A stretch of 64,000 nucleotides of DNA from Labedella endophytica (GCF_003990045.1 NZ_RZGZ01000002.1:992001-1056000); one strand, 5' to 3'. Shown: positions 26,244 through 35,474, counted from the stretch's first letter. Program-made: numbers and translations. The notes: generated from the letters alone by a model not told the origin.

Positions 26244-27431
26244 ATGGTCGAGCTCAGTCGCCTCGCATCGACGCGCGGCTCCGGTGTCGGCGAGATCCTC
26301 CATCTGCTCCGCGACGGCGTTCCGCGCACCCGGTCCGAGATCATGGAGATCACCGGGCTCTCTCGATCGACGGTCTCCGCTCGCGTCGACACCCTCATCA
26401 GCCTCGGCCTCGTCGGCCCCGCCGGAGAAGCCGCCTCGTCCGGCGGCCGGCCCCCGGCCCGGATCGCGTTCCTCCCGTCCTCGCGCATCGTCCTCGCCAT
26501 CGACCTCGGGGCCACCCACGGGACCGTGGCGATCACGGATCTGGCCGGGACGCTCCTCGACCACACCACCTCGCAACTCGACATCGCCGCCGGGCCCGAG
26601 GCCGTCCTCGAGTGGGCGGCCACCACGGGACGCCAGCTGCTCGAGGCCGGCGGCCGACCCGCGACGGACCTCGTCGGCGTCGGGGTCGGCGTCCCCGGGC
26701 CGGTCGAGCACTCGACGGGCCGGCCGGTGAACCCGCCGATCATGCCAGGGTGGGACCGCTTCGACGTGCCCGCCCGACTGCGACGTACCTTCGACGTGCC
26801 CGTGCTCGTCGACAACGACGTCAACATCCTCGCCCTCGGGGAACACGCGACGGCGTGGCCGGACGCCGACGACCTCGTCTTCGTGAAGGTCTCCACGGGT
26901 ATCGGCGCCGGCGTCGTGGCGGGCGGGGCTCTCCAGCGCGGAGCCCAGGGATCCGCGGGAGATCTCGGCCACGTGCACGTGCCCTGGCACCCGGATTCCA
27001 CGCGCGCATCGGACGACGACCGCGATCTCGAAGGGATCGCGAGTGGACCGGCGATCGCCGCCCTCCTCCGAGAGCGCGGCATCGATGCGCACTCGAGCGC
27101 GGACGTCGTCGCCCTCGTCCGACAGGGGAACCGCGAGGCGCTCGCCCTCGTGCGGGAGGCCGGTCGTGAGATCGGGGCGGTGCTCGCGAGCGTCGTCAAC
27201 CTGCTCAACCCGTCCGTCATCGTCGTCGGCGGCAGCATCTCTCGGGCCGGCGAGCAACTCATCGCCGGCGTGCGCGAAACGGTCTATCGTCGCTCCATCC
27301 CCCTCGCGACCCAGCACCTCAGCATCGTCCAGTCCCGCTCGAACGAGACGGCCGGCGTTACCGGCGCCGCGATCATGGTGATCCAGGCCGTCCTCTCCAC
27401 GTCGGACGCCTGGGACCTCGCCGGCCCCTGA
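26244..27431 (+). CDS. ROK-family transcriptional regulator
   Basis: A 395-residue regulator. An N-terminal winged helix (EIMEITGLSRSTVSARVDTLISLGLV) is followed by a ROK sugar-kinase-like domain: phosphate loop DLGATHGTVAITD, GVGVPGPVE, and the basic-to-catalytic segment VLVDNDVNILALGE. The usual ROK zinc motif (Cys-x-Cys-Gly-x-x-Gly-Cys-x-Glu) after GDLGHVHV is missing; that stretch reads STRASDDDRDLEG. It may therefore fold or sense sugar without zinc. It is divergent from the four-gene sugar operon and precedes an oxidoreductase by 50 bases, so it most likely represses both units via the CAAAAGT repeat. Confidence 0.9.
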   Translation: MVELSRLASTRGSGVGEILHLLRDGVPRTRSEIMEITGLSRSTVSARVDTLISLGLVGPAGEAASSGGRPPARIAFLPSSRIVLAIDLGATHGTVAITDLAGTLLDHTTSQLDIAAGPEAVLEWAATTGRQLLEAGGRPATDLVGVGVGVPGPVEHSTGRPVNPPIMPGWDRFDVPARLRRTFDVPVLVDNDVNILALGEHATAWPDADDLVFVKVSTGIGAGVVAGGALQRGAQGSAGDLGHVHVPWHPDSTRASDDDRDLEGIASGPAIAALLRERGIDAHSSADVVALVRQGNREALALVREAGREIGAVLASVVNLLNPSVIVVGGSISRAGEQLIAGVRETVYRRSIPLATQHLSIVQSRSNETAGVTGAAIMVIQAVLSTSDAWDLAGP

Positions 27432-27481
27432 ATCCACAGACCCCACACATCCCCTCAACCACCACCCACTGGAGGACATCG

Positions 27482-28612
27482 ATGACCACCACCACACCAC
27501 GAACCACCGCCCCGCTCCGGGTCGGTGTCGTCGGGCTCGGCTGGGCCGGGCAGCAGCACATGGCGGCGTACGACGCGCTCGACGGCGTCGAGCTCGTGGC
27601 GATCGCCGGCATGGAGGACGGCCCGCGCGCCGAGCTTCAGGAGAAATTCGGCGTACCGAACGTCTACAGCGATTGGAAGGACCTCGTCGCCGCCGGGGGC
27701 CTCGACGCCGTGAGCGTCGCCGTACCGACCTTCCTGCACGCCCCGATCAGCGTCGGGGCACTGGAGGCCGGACTGCACGTCCTGTGCGAGAAGCCGATCG
27801 CGCGCACCGCCGACGAGGCCGAGGCCATGGTCGCCGCGGCGCAGAGCGCCGGCCGCGTGCTCGAGATCGCCTTCAACCACCGCCGCCGCGGTGACGTGGA
27901 GGCGCTCAAGGCCGCGATCGACGACGGCAGCATCGGCCGTCCCTACCACGCGCGCGCCACGTGGCTCCGCCGCTCGGGCATCCCGGCCCTCGGCAGCTGG
28001 TTCACGAACAAGGACATGGCCGGAGGTGGACCCCTCATCGACCTCGGCGTGCACGTGCTCGACTATGCACTCCACCTCTTCGGCGAGCCTCGGGTGCTCG
28101 CCGTCTCGGCCGTCACCCACTCGGAGCTGGGTCCCCGCGGACTCGGTGGCGCGGTCTCCGACAAGCAGCAGGTCGGCTCCGCCTACGAGGTCGAGGACCT
28201 CGCGAGCCTCCTGCTGCGGCTCGAGGGCGGCGGTTCGATCGTGCTCGAGACCAGCTGGGCGGCCTATCGCTCGACGGGTGACGAGTTCGGCATCACCCTG
28301 TACGGAACCGACGGCGGAGCGGACCTCCGCGTCGTCGACTACGCCCCCTCCGGCGAGCTCACGATCTTCCGCGGGAACGCGGAGGAGGAGATCGACGTAC
28401 GCGTCGAGGCCGACCCGGGTCGTGGGCACGCCGCCGTCGTCGACACCTTCCTCGAGTTCGTCGCCGACGAGTCGTCCTGGCGCGACCACGACGGCAGCCT
28501 CGCCCTCGGGCGTGCACGCATCATCGACGCGGCCTACGAGTCCGCGCGTATCGGCGCCGAGGTGCGCCTCGACCACGATCTGACCATCACCGACGGAGAG
28601 GCAGTCCGATGA
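27482..28612 (+). CDS. Gfo/Idh/MocA-family oxidoreductase (ThuB-like by context)
   Basis: A 376-residue dehydrogenase: Rossmann loop [13 protein letters not shown] (14-26), LCEKPIA with K104, and [16 protein letters not shown] for the active-site helix. ATG preceded by GGAGG. Its stop overlaps the thuA-like start by four bases (ATGA). In rhizobia the ThuB/ThuA pair oxidises and processes trehalose and related disaccharides through 3-keto forms; the same gene order here suggests an equivalent pair, though the sugar is unknown. Third Gfo/Idh/MocA gene in the locus. Confidence 0.88.
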   Translation: MTTTTPRTTAPLRVGVVGLGWAGQQHMAAYDALDGVELVAIAGMEDGPRAELQEKFGVPNVYSDWKDLVAAGGLDAVSVAVPTFLHAPISVGALEAGLHVLCEKPIARTADEAEAMVAAAQSAGRVLEIAFNHRRRGDVEALKAAIDDGSIGRPYHARATWLRRSGIPALGSWFTNKDMAGGGPLIDLGVHVLDYALHLFGEPRVLAVSAVTHSELGPRGLGGAVSDKQQVGSAYEVEDLASLLLRLEGGGSIVLETSWAAYRSTGDEFGITLYGTDGGADLRVVDYAPSGELTIFRGNAEEEIDVRVEADPGRGHAAVVDTFLEFVADESSWRDHDGSLALGRARIIDAAYESARIGAEVRLDHDLTITDGEAVR

Positions 28613-29355
28613 CCATCCGAGTACTCGTCTGGAACGAGGGCGTCCACGAGGCGACCCAGCCCGACATCGCCGCCATCTACCCCGCCGGCATCCACGGCGC
28701 GATCGCCGAGGGTCTCAGCGAGCTGCTCGGCGGCGAGGTCGCCGTACGCACGGCGACGCTCGCCGATCCCGAGCACGGCCTCAGCGAGGAGGTGCTCGCC
28801 GAGACCGACGTGCTGCTCTGGTGGGGCCACATCGCGCATGATCAGGTCGACGACGCGATCGTCGAGCGGGTGAAGCAGCGCGTCCTGTCGGGCATGGGTC
28901 TGCTCGTCCTGCACTCCGGGCACTTCTCGAAGATCTTCACGCGACTGCTCGGGACGACGTGCTCGCTCAAGTGGCGCAACGAAGCCGAGCGGGAACTCGT
29001 GTGGACCGTGGCGCCCACGCACCCGATCGCCGCGGGGGTCGAGCACCCCATCGTCATCGAGCACCAGGAGATGTACGGGGAGCTCTTCGACATCCCGACG
29101 CCGGACGACCTGGTCTTCATCAGCTCGTTCGCGGGCGGAGAGGTGTTCCGCTCGGGCGTCACGTTCACGCGCGGGCACGGCCGGATCTTCTACTTCAGCC
29201 CCGGCGACCAGGAGTACCCCGTGTACTTCCACCCCCAGATCCGCCGCGTCCTCGCGAACGGCGTGCAGTGGGCGGCGCCCGTCGCCGCTCCCGCCGTCGC
29301 GCGCGAGATCCCGTCGGTCGACAACCCCGCCCGCGGCTGGTACCTGCCCTCCTGA
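28609..29355 (+). CDS. ThuA-like (trehalose utilisation) family protein
   Basis: A 248-residue protein of the ThuA family, which has a class I glutamine-amidotransferase-like fold without the amidotransferase role. Diagnostic motifs: [38 protein letters not shown] and [14 protein letters not shown] near the C-terminus. Length is normal. It overlaps the preceding oxidoreductase gene by four bases. ThuA proteins act together with a ThuB dehydrogenase in catabolism of trehalose-like sugars; the chemical step is not firmly established. Confidence 0.92.
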   Translation: MTIRVLVWNEGVHEATQPDIAAIYPAGIHGAIAEGLSELLGGEVAVRTATLADPEHGLSEEVLAETDVLLWWGHIAHDQVDDAIVERVKQRVLSGMGLLVLHSGHFSKIFTRLLGTTCSLKWRNEAERELVWTVAPTHPIAAGVEHPIVIEHQEMYGELFDIPTPDDLVFISSFAGGEVFRSGVTFTRGHGRIFYFSPGDQEYPVYFHPQIRRVLANGVQWAAPVAAPAVAREIPSVDNPARGWYLPS

Positions 29356-29369
29356 CCCCTCTCCCGAGA

Positions 29370-29427
29370 TAGAGCGTTTGCGCCGATACGAGGCGGCACA
29401 GTGCCGCGATTCGGCGCAAACGCTCTA
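29370..29427 (+). terminator. Long perfect hairpin after thuA-like gene
   Basis: TAGAGCGTTTGCGCCGA (29370-29386) is perfectly complementary to 29411-29427 across a 24-base loop that itself can pair. It lies 15 bases after the thuA-like stop. Its core GGCGCAAACGCT resembles the repeat units around 5 kb. Confidence 0.6.
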
Positions 29428-29500
29428 CCTCTCTGGGGCGCGGGGCCGCGAGGCGGCGTGTGAGGGCGGGGAGTCGGTGGGGAGGGGGCAGAATGGACCA

Positions 29501-30103
29501 GTGCTCCTGACCTACCGCGATCGCCTCGTGGCCGACTCGACCGACCGGGTCTCGTGGCTGCGTGCTCGATCACGCGGGATCACCGCCACCGACGTCGCGA
29601 AGCTCTCGACCCCGCGATCGATCGACGTCGCTGCCACCGCGAAACTCCACGGCACGAACTTCAGCGGCAACCGCTACACCGACCACGGTCGGATCCGCGA
29701 GCCCGAGATCGCCCGCTGGGTCGCGGCGACGCACGGGATCCGCCCCTCGTCCGCTCTGTACCACGCGGCGGAGGAACGTCGTCACCTGGCCACGCCGGAC
29801 GGCCTCGCGGAGACGCACGACGGCCGCCTGCTCCTCTGCGAGATCAAGACGACGGCGAAGGCGTGGCGCTCGATCCCCCGACACTACCTCCGCCAGGTGT
29901 GGTGGCAGCAGTACGTGCTCGGAGCCGAGCGCACGCTCGTGGTGTGGGAGCAGCACCAGGGTTTCGTGCCCGTGGACGACGAGCCCCTTAGCGCCTGGGT
30001 CGACCGGGACGATCGCGAGATCGGCGCCCTCGTCACCCTCGCCTCCGCCCTCATCGACGAGCTCCACCGGCGCACCAACCCACCGGAGCGTCGCGCCGTC
30101 TGA
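29501..30103 (+). CDS. YqaJ-like / phage-type exonuclease-fold protein
   Basis: A 200-residue protein with the layout of the YqaJ viral recombinase family: RDRLVADSTDRVSWLRARSRGITATDVAKL at the start, GRIREPEIARWV with the first acidic residue, LATPDGLAE, and the catalytic LLLCEIKTTAKAW (E-x-K). This is the PD-(D/E)XK nuclease pattern found in lambda-exonuclease relatives. The GTG start is six bases after CAGAAT, a likely -10 box, with no ribosome site in between. It stands alone; no partner single-strand annealing protein is nearby. It may be a chromosomal relic or a cellular repair nuclease. Confidence 0.75.
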   Translation: MLLTYRDRLVADSTDRVSWLRARSRGITATDVAKLSTPRSIDVAATAKLHGTNFSGNRYTDHGRIREPEIARWVAATHGIRPSSALYHAAEERRHLATPDGLAETHDGRLLLCEIKTTAKAWRSIPRHYLRQVWWQQYVLGAERTLVVWEQHQGFVPVDDEPLSAWVDRDDREIGALVTLASALIDELHRRTNPPERRAV

Positions 30104-30250
30104 CCGCGGCTGTCCGGCCTTCGCGGACCGACCGTCCGACCGTCGCTGTTCGAGCGCCGGGGTTCTCACGCCTCCGGCTGACCGCCGCCGTCCGGCCGAG
30201 CGACCGAGCGATCCGCCTGTGTCGTCGAACAGCCGCCGGCGACCGTCCGG

Positions 30251-30790
30251 CTACGAGCCGGACGTCGAGCGTTCGTCGACGAGTCCCGCATACAGGTCGA
30301 CGACGGAACCGAGGAAGCCGGCGATGACCGCTTGTTCCTCGGGATCGTAGGCCGCGGCGGCCGCGCCGACCCCGGCGATCATCGGAGCGAGTTCGTCGAA
30401 CGCCCGCGCGACCGAAGCGGGAGCGGGGATGACGACGATCTTCCGGCGGTCGACGGGGTGGGGGCGGCGCTCGACGTGACCGACGGCCACGAGCCGGTCG
30501 ATCACATGGGTGGTCGCCGCCGTCGACATCTCGAGGCGGGTCGCCAATTCACTCGGGGTCATCGGCCCGTTCTGCATCAGGTGTTCCATCGCCGCGAGAT
30601 CGGTCGTGTTCACCGAGAGGCTCGCCCCGAGTCGACGTTCGAACCGCTGCGACAGCTGGAAGATCTCCCGGATCAGCAGGGGGATGGGAGACGGCTCCGG
30701 GAAGTCGGGCGGCATCTGGTCCGCATATCTCTCCCGCATCGACGCGGCGTCCGGTGCCGGGACATCGTCCGGCTTGCGCTGATCACCCAT
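30251..30790 (-). CDS. MarR-family transcriptional regulator of the MMPL transporter
   Basis: A 179-residue regulator. The N-terminal 30 residues are acidic and non-conserved. The winged helix reads TTDLAAMEHLMQNGPMTPSELATRLEMSTAATTHVIDRLVAVGHVERRPHPVDRRKIVVIP. A second ATG three codons upstream (30799) is equally possible. It is divergent from an MMPL transporter, with 61 bases between starts holding a CTAAA-ACA-TTTAG palindrome, so it probably represses both genes. Confidence 0.88.
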   Translation of the reverse strand: MGDQRKPDDVPAPDAASMRERYADQMPPDFPEPSPIPLLIREIFQLSQRFERRLGASLSVNTTDLAAMEHLMQNGPMTPSELATRLEMSTAATTHVIDRLVAVGHVERRPHPVDRRKIVVIPAPASVARAFDELAPMIAGVGAAAAAYDPEEQAVIAGFLGSVVDLYAGLVDERSTSGS

Positions 30791-30816
30791 GTCAGACATG
30801 CTAATACCTGCGATAG

Positions 30817-30829
30817 CTAAAACATTTAG
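30817..30829. promoter_or_regulatory. MarR operator between marR-type gene and MMPL gene
   Basis: CTAAA-ACA-TTTAG is a 5-3-5 palindrome, the same geometry as the site in front of the other marR gene (15231-15243) but with a different sequence. It lies 22 bases before the MMPL start. Confidence 0.6.
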
Positions 30830-30851
30830 TGGTCTACAGAATGGAACGAGA

Positions 30852-32969
30852 ATGACGACGATCGCGCGGTTCGTGAGCGGGCGCATCACGGCATGGGTCA
30901 CGCTCGCGCTCTCCGCGGCCACCATCGGCCTCCTCTTCGCGGTCGTGCCGTCCGCGGAGGCGGACAGCTTCCCGGCCGCCGGCCTGCCCGAGTCCGCCGA
31001 GTCCGCTCGTGTGGCGGCCCTGCTCGACGAGTTCCCCTCGGCCGACTCGACCGTGGGGATCGTGGTCTGGAGCCGCGACGGCAATGAACTCTCGGACGAC
31101 GACGTCGCCGCGATCACGGAGCGCGCGGCCGACCTCGCCGACATCTCGACGACCCCGGAAGCGGTGAGGCCCCAGGTGAGCGACGACGGTGCGGCCGCCC
31201 TCGTGGCCGTTCCCCTCGACGCGAGCACCGTCGAGGACGACGTGGCCGGCACCGCCGACGAGATCAGAGCCCTCGCTTCCGTGGAACTCCCCGACGGCCT
31301 CGACGCGCGCCTCACGGGCCCCGTCGGATTCCAGGACGACGTCGCGGACGCCTTCGCCGGCGCCGACGTCCGCCTCCTGCTCGTCACGGTCATCGTCGTC
31401 GCCGTCCTCCTCATCGTGACGTACAGGAGCCCCGTGCTCTGGATCGTCCCGCTGGCTGTCGTCGGAACGGCGGACGGCCTCGCCCGGATCGTCGCGACCG
31501 CCCTCGCCGAGGCCGCGGGGGTGACGATCGACGCCTCCGTCGGCGGAATCCTGTCCGTGCTCGTGTTCGGCGCTGGCACGAACTACGCGCTCCTGCTCGT
31601 CGCGCGGTACCGGGAGGAGCTCCTCGTGCAGGAGGACCGGCACCGGGCCATGACCACGGCCGTCCGGAGCGCTGGCCCCGCGATCGCGGCGAGCGGTGGC
31701 ACCGTCGCCCTCAGCCTCCTGACCCTCCTGCTCGCCTCGCTCTCCGGCAACCGGGCTCTCGGTTTCGCGTGCGCGGTCGGTGTGGTGATCGCGATCGTCT
31801 TCGCCCTCGTCGTCCTGCCCGCCGCGCTCGTCGTGTGCGGACGAGGGTTGTTCTGGCCATTCGTCCCCCGCGTCGGACACAGGGCCCACCGCGCGCAGCG
31901 ACCGGGGTTCTGGACGCGTCTCGGTCGCGGTGTCTCGCGGCGACCGGCGATCGTCGCGACCGCGTCCATCGCCGGCATCGGCGCACTCCTGCTCGGCCTC
32001 GGCGGCTACACCGTCGGGCTGTCCCAGACGGACCAATTCCTCGGCAGCCCGGACTCCGTGCTCGCGCAGGAGACCATCGACACATCGTTCTCCGCCGGTC
32101 TCACGAGCCGGACGACCGTCCTCACCCCGGACGGCGCGGCCGACGACACCGCCTCCCTCGTCGGGGACCTCGACGGCGTCGACACCGTCCAGGCCGGGGA
32201 GAGCGACGGGACGCTCACGGCCGTCTCCGTGACCCTCGACGCGGAACCGGAGAGCGAGGCGGCCTTCGACACCATCCGCTCGATGCGGGCGGCGATCGCC
32301 GACGCGGACGGAGCGGTGTCCGACGCCCTCGTGGGCGGATCGGACGCGACCGCCCTCGATACGGGGGACGCCGCCGCGGCCGACCTCGCACTCATCGTGC
32401 CGATCATCCTCGCGATCGTGTTCGTGATCCTCGCCCTGCTCCTGCGGTCGCTCGTCGCTCCCGTCCTCCTGATCGCGAGCGTGCTCGCGACCTTCTTCGC
32501 GAGCCTCGGTGCGGGCAACTGGCTCTTCCTGAACGTGCTCGACTTCCCGGCCTTCGACGCCAACGTCACGCTCTACGCGTTCCTGTTCCTCGTTGCACTC
32601 GGGGTGGACTACAACATCTTCCTCACCACGAGGGCGAGAGAGGAGCGCGTACTGCACGGGACCCGCGAGGGCATGATCCGCGCGCTCGCCTCCACCGGAG
32701 GCGTCATCACGAGCGCCGGCATCCTCCTCGCCGCCGTCTTCGCCGTACTCGGCGTCCTGCCCGTCGTCGCTCTCACCCAGGTCGGCATCATCGTGTGCAT
32801 CGGCGTCCTCCTCGACACTCTCGTAGTGCGCACGGTGCTCGTCCCCGCCCTCGTCTTCCTCACGGGCGACGCCTTCTGGTGGCCGACCAATGCACCCCTG
32901 GAGGCGGCTCGCGAACCCGCCACGGGCGCACGAAACGAGCGCGAAACACGAGAGTTATCTGGGAGTTGA
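30852..32969 (+). CDS. MMPL/RND-family membrane transporter
   Basis: A 705-residue protein with two repeats of a helix, an external loop and a five-to-six helix bundle, the arrangement of MMPL lipid/drug exporters. The first bundle includes DASVGGILSVLVFGAGTNYALLL and the second FDANVTLYAFLFLVALGVDYNIFL; both contain the GxxxDY/GxxNY proton-relay position typical of the family (GVDYN; GAGTNYA in repeat one lacks the Asp). The ATG has a GGAACGAG ribosome site. Control by the divergent MarR gene suggests export of a toxic or lipid compound. Confidence 0.9.
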   Translation: MTTIARFVSGRITAWVTLALSAATIGLLFAVVPSAEADSFPAAGLPESAESARVAALLDEFPSADSTVGIVVWSRDGNELSDDDVAAITERAADLADISTTPEAVRPQVSDDGAAALVAVPLDASTVEDDVAGTADEIRALASVELPDGLDARLTGPVGFQDDVADAFAGADVRLLLVTVIVVAVLLIVTYRSPVLWIVPLAVVGTADGLARIVATALAEAAGVTIDASVGGILSVLVFGAGTNYALLLVARYREELLVQEDRHRAMTTAVRSAGPAIAASGGTVALSLLTLLLASLSGNRALGFACAVGVVIAIVFALVVLPAALVVCGRGLFWPFVPRVGHRAHRAQRPGFWTRLGRGVSRRPAIVATASIAGIGALLLGLGGYTVGLSQTDQFLGSPDSVLAQETIDTSFSAGLTSRTTVLTPDGAADDTASLVGDLDGVDTVQAGESDGTLTAVSVTLDAEPESEAAFDTIRSMRAAIADADGAVSDALVGGSDATALDTGDAAAADLALIVPIILAIVFVILALLLRSLVAPVLLIASVLATFFASLGAGNWLFLNVLDFPAFDANVTLYAFLFLVALGVDYNIFLTTRAREERVLHGTREGMIRALASTGGVITSAGILLAAVFAVLGVLPVVALTQVGIIVCIGVLLDTLVVRTVLVPALVFLTGDAFWWPTNAPLEAAREPATGARNERETRELSGS

Positions 32970-33078
32970 CGCCGCCGTAACACCCCGGAATCATTGCCTG
33001 ACTTGACTGGATCCGTTCGTTAGAGAGCCTCATCCTCCACCGCGTGGACGACGGCGGGATCACAGGGGAGTGCACGCG

Positions 33079-34107
33079 ATGCGACTGGGTGTGAGGGATG
33101 CATGGCAGGCACGATCGGCTGAGGTTCCGCTCGACGAGATCCCACCGTCGATGACGGCGGCCGTCATCGACGGGACCGGTGACCCATCTGTCCTCCACAC
33201 CGCGTCGGGGCCCGTCCCCGCTCCGACCGGGTCGGAGTTCCTCGTGCGGGTCGTCGCGGCCGGAGTGAACCCGCTCGATGCGAAGACGAGAGCGGGAGAC
33301 GGCGTCGCCTCGGCCATCGCCGCGTACCCGGCCGTGCTCGGTCAGGACTTCAGCGGCGTCGTCGTCCGGTCGCCGTACGAGGCGCACCCCCTGCGTCCCG
33401 GTACCGAGGTGTACGGCGTCGTACCCGTCCCGCGCTACTCGGGCAGCTACGCCCAATACATCGCTGTCCCCAGCCTGAGCGTGGCTCGGAAGCCCCCCAC
33501 CCTCTCCCACGTCGAGGCCGCTGCCGTGCCCGTCGCCGCCCTCACCGCGTGGGGCATGGTCGTCGAGCTCGCGAAGGCGCACGACGGGCAGCGCATCCTG
33601 ATCCACGCCGGGAGCGGAGGGGTCGGCCACTTCGCCGTCCAGTTCGCGAAGTACTTCGGCGCCCACGTCACGGCCACGGGCTCCACCCGCAACCTCGAGT
33701 GGTTGCGCGAGCTCGGGGCGTCCGTGGCGATCGACCACACGACCACACGATTCGAGGACGTCGTCGGCGAGGTGGACGCGGTCATCGACCTCGTCGGCAA
33801 TGTGGGCGGCGACACCGGTTCGAGGTCCTTGCGGGTGCTCCGACCGGGCGGGCTCATCGTCAACGCCCCGACGGGGAGCTGGCCCACCCTCCTCGATGAG
33901 GCGGAGGCCGCCGGGGTCCGAGCCACCACCTACCGGGTGGCACCGGACGGCGACACCCTCTCGACGATCACCCGCCTCCTCGAGGCCGGCGACGTCAAGG
34001 TGTTCGTCGACCGGGTGTTCGATCTCGCCGATGCCGCAGCAGCCCACGAGGCCCTCGAGGACGGGCACACCAGGGGAAAGCTCGTCCTCAAGGTCGCCGA
34101 CAGCTAA
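33079..34107 (+). CDS. Zinc-independent NADPH:quinone oxidoreductase (medium-chain family)
   Basis: A 342-residue MDR protein with the GroES-like N-domain (AAGVNPLDAKTRAGDG) and Rossmann fold (ILIHAGSGGVGHFAVQFAKYFGAHVTATGS). It lacks the zinc-binding cysteines of alcohol dehydrogenases, as expected for quinone reductase/enoyl reductase types. The ATG at 33079 has GGGAG seven bases upstream, giving a 24-residue leader before the usual start MTAAVIDGTGDPS (33151), so the true start could be internal. Its stop codon overlaps the convergent glycosyltransferase gene by four bases. Substrate not assigned. Confidence 0.88.
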   Translation: MRLGVRDAWQARSAEVPLDEIPPSMTAAVIDGTGDPSVLHTASGPVPAPTGSEFLVRVVAAGVNPLDAKTRAGDGVASAIAAYPAVLGQDFSGVVVRSPYEAHPLRPGTEVYGVVPVPRYSGSYAQYIAVPSLSVARKPPTLSHVEAAAVPVAALTAWGMVVELAKAHDGQRILIHAGSGGVGHFAVQFAKYFGAHVTATGSTRNLEWLRELGASVAIDHTTTRFEDVVGEVDAVIDLVGNVGGDTGSRSLRVLRPGGLIVNAPTGSWPTLLDEAEAAGVRATTYRVAPDGDTLSTITRLLEAGDVKVFVDRVFDLADAAAAHEALEDGHTRGKLVLKVADS

Positions 34108-35474
34108 GCGGCGGGCCGGCTCGATCGGGCGATGCGACGGGCGAGTCGGACGGCGCGTCGGGCGGGAACCGCCACGAGCACGGCGACCCGCCCGCTCAGG
34201 GTGCGATCGACGTCACCCAGCATGCGCTTGCGCTCCCACGCTCGCCGAAGCCCCCACCCCACGCGATTGAAGCGCTGTCGGTTCACGCGCGTCGGCACCG
34301 TCTGCTGCCGGGCGACGAGCTCGTCGAGCGTCCGGACCCAGTCGTCGACATCCCGGCCGTGCAGGTAGTTGTCGTCGAGCCAGGACGCCGCGGGGCGGGC
34401 GAACCGTCCAGCCACGAGATCCTCGGCATCCCCGAACAGACCGCTGCCCTCGAAGACGAGGTTGATGAGCTTCTCACTCACACCGAAGTCCGAGGGGAGC
34501 AGGACGGGCACGCCGGCGGCCACCGCCTCGAGGGCGGCCGTCGAGCTGACGGTCACGAGAGCGGCGGCACCCTCGAGGTGCTCGGCCATGGGCCCGTCCG
34601 CGACGACGACGTTCTCGGGGACGTCGCCGCCCACGAGATCGAGCAGGTCTGGAGCCTCGAGCAGGGTCGCGTAGTCCCACCGCTCCGCGTGGGTCTGGGC
34701 CTCCCCCGCCCGCGCACGGACCTTGATGACGACCCGCAGATCGGGTCGCACCAGCGCGAGCCGGACGAGCCAGGACAGCAGGAGGACCCGGTCGGACCGA
34801 CCGGAGGGGACCTTCGCCTGCGCGGCGAAGACGACGGCGTCGCGGCGCGGTGTCCCGCCGTCACCGTCCGTCCCCTCGGCGCCGGGTGCCGCTTCGGGGT
34901 CCGCGTCCACCAGGAACGGGAATGTCGCGAGACCGAAGCGGGAACGGACGCCGAGGCGATCGGCGTTCGCCGTGAACTCACGGACCTCGCGTCGACTGTG
35001 GAGCACGACGAGGTCCGCCTGCTCCCGGTACACGACGGCCTTGGGATTCGCGGGGATCGTGATACCCGGCAGCCCCGAGACGATCACCGGCCGTCGGGAC
35101 CGGTCGACGACGTGCCGGACGAGCACCCGCACCATGGGACCTCGCACCGACAGCAGGACGGCCTGAGGCCTTTCCGCGCGCACGAGGGCATCGAGGTCGG
35201 GGAGATCCACGAACCGCACAGAGGCGGGATCGAAGACGCTGCCCACGAGGGCCGATGCGAGCTGGCGATCGCTCGGTTGCATCGGATTGCGGACGACGAC
35301 GAGGTCCCGCCCCCATCCGTCCGGGAGGCGGGAGGCCAACGCAGCGCCCCACTTCACGTAGGAGTCGGTGTCCCCGATGACAAGGAAGCGACGCTCGGGA
35401 ACGGTCTCCGCCCTCCGAGCGTCCGCCGAACGAGGACCCGTCACTCGTGGACCCGACGAACGAGCACCCGTCAC
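34104..35474 (-). CDS. Putative glycosyltransferase of the nonulosonate locus (DUF6716-type)
   Basis: A 456-residue protein with two Rossmann-like halves in the manner of GT-B enzymes: RRFLVIGDTDSYVKWGAALASRLPDGW at the start, PAVLLSVRG-type strand, and the C-terminal donor site ALVTVSSTAALEAVAAGVPVLL. This last motif is close to that of polysialyl/KDO transferases. The GTG overlaps the neuB stop by four bases, so it is the third coupled gene of the operon. By context it should transfer a CMP-activated nonulosonic acid to a surface polymer. The first 25 residues are low-complexity and the true start may lie a little inside. Confidence 0.75.
   Translation of the reverse strand: MTGARSSGPRVTGPRSADARRAETVPERRFLVIGDTDSYVKWGAALASRLPDGWGRDLVVVRNPMQPSDRQLASALVGSVFDPASVRFVDLPDLDALVRAERPQAVLLSVRGPMVRVLVRHVVDRSRRPVIVSGLPGITIPANPKAVVYREQADLVVLHSRREVREFTANADRLGVRSRFGLATFPFLVDADPEAAPGAEGTDGDGGTPRRDAVVFAAQAKVPSGRSDRVLLLSWLVRLALVRPDLRVVIKVRARAGEAQTHAERWDYATLLEAPDLLDLVGGDVPENVVVADGPMAEHLEGAAALVTVSSTAALEAVAAGVPVLLPSDFGVSEKLINLVFEGSGLFGDAEDLVAGRFARPAASWLDDNYLHGRDVDDWVRTLDELVARQQTVPTRVNRQRFNRVGWGLRRAWERKRMLGDVDRTLSGRVAVLVAVPARRAVRLARRIARSSRPAA

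Noticed and set aside
22061-29355. Standard myo-inositol (iol) operon
   Set aside because: IolB, IolC and IolD/IolA-type genes are missing, and a ThuA gene is present, so the inositol pathway is not supported.
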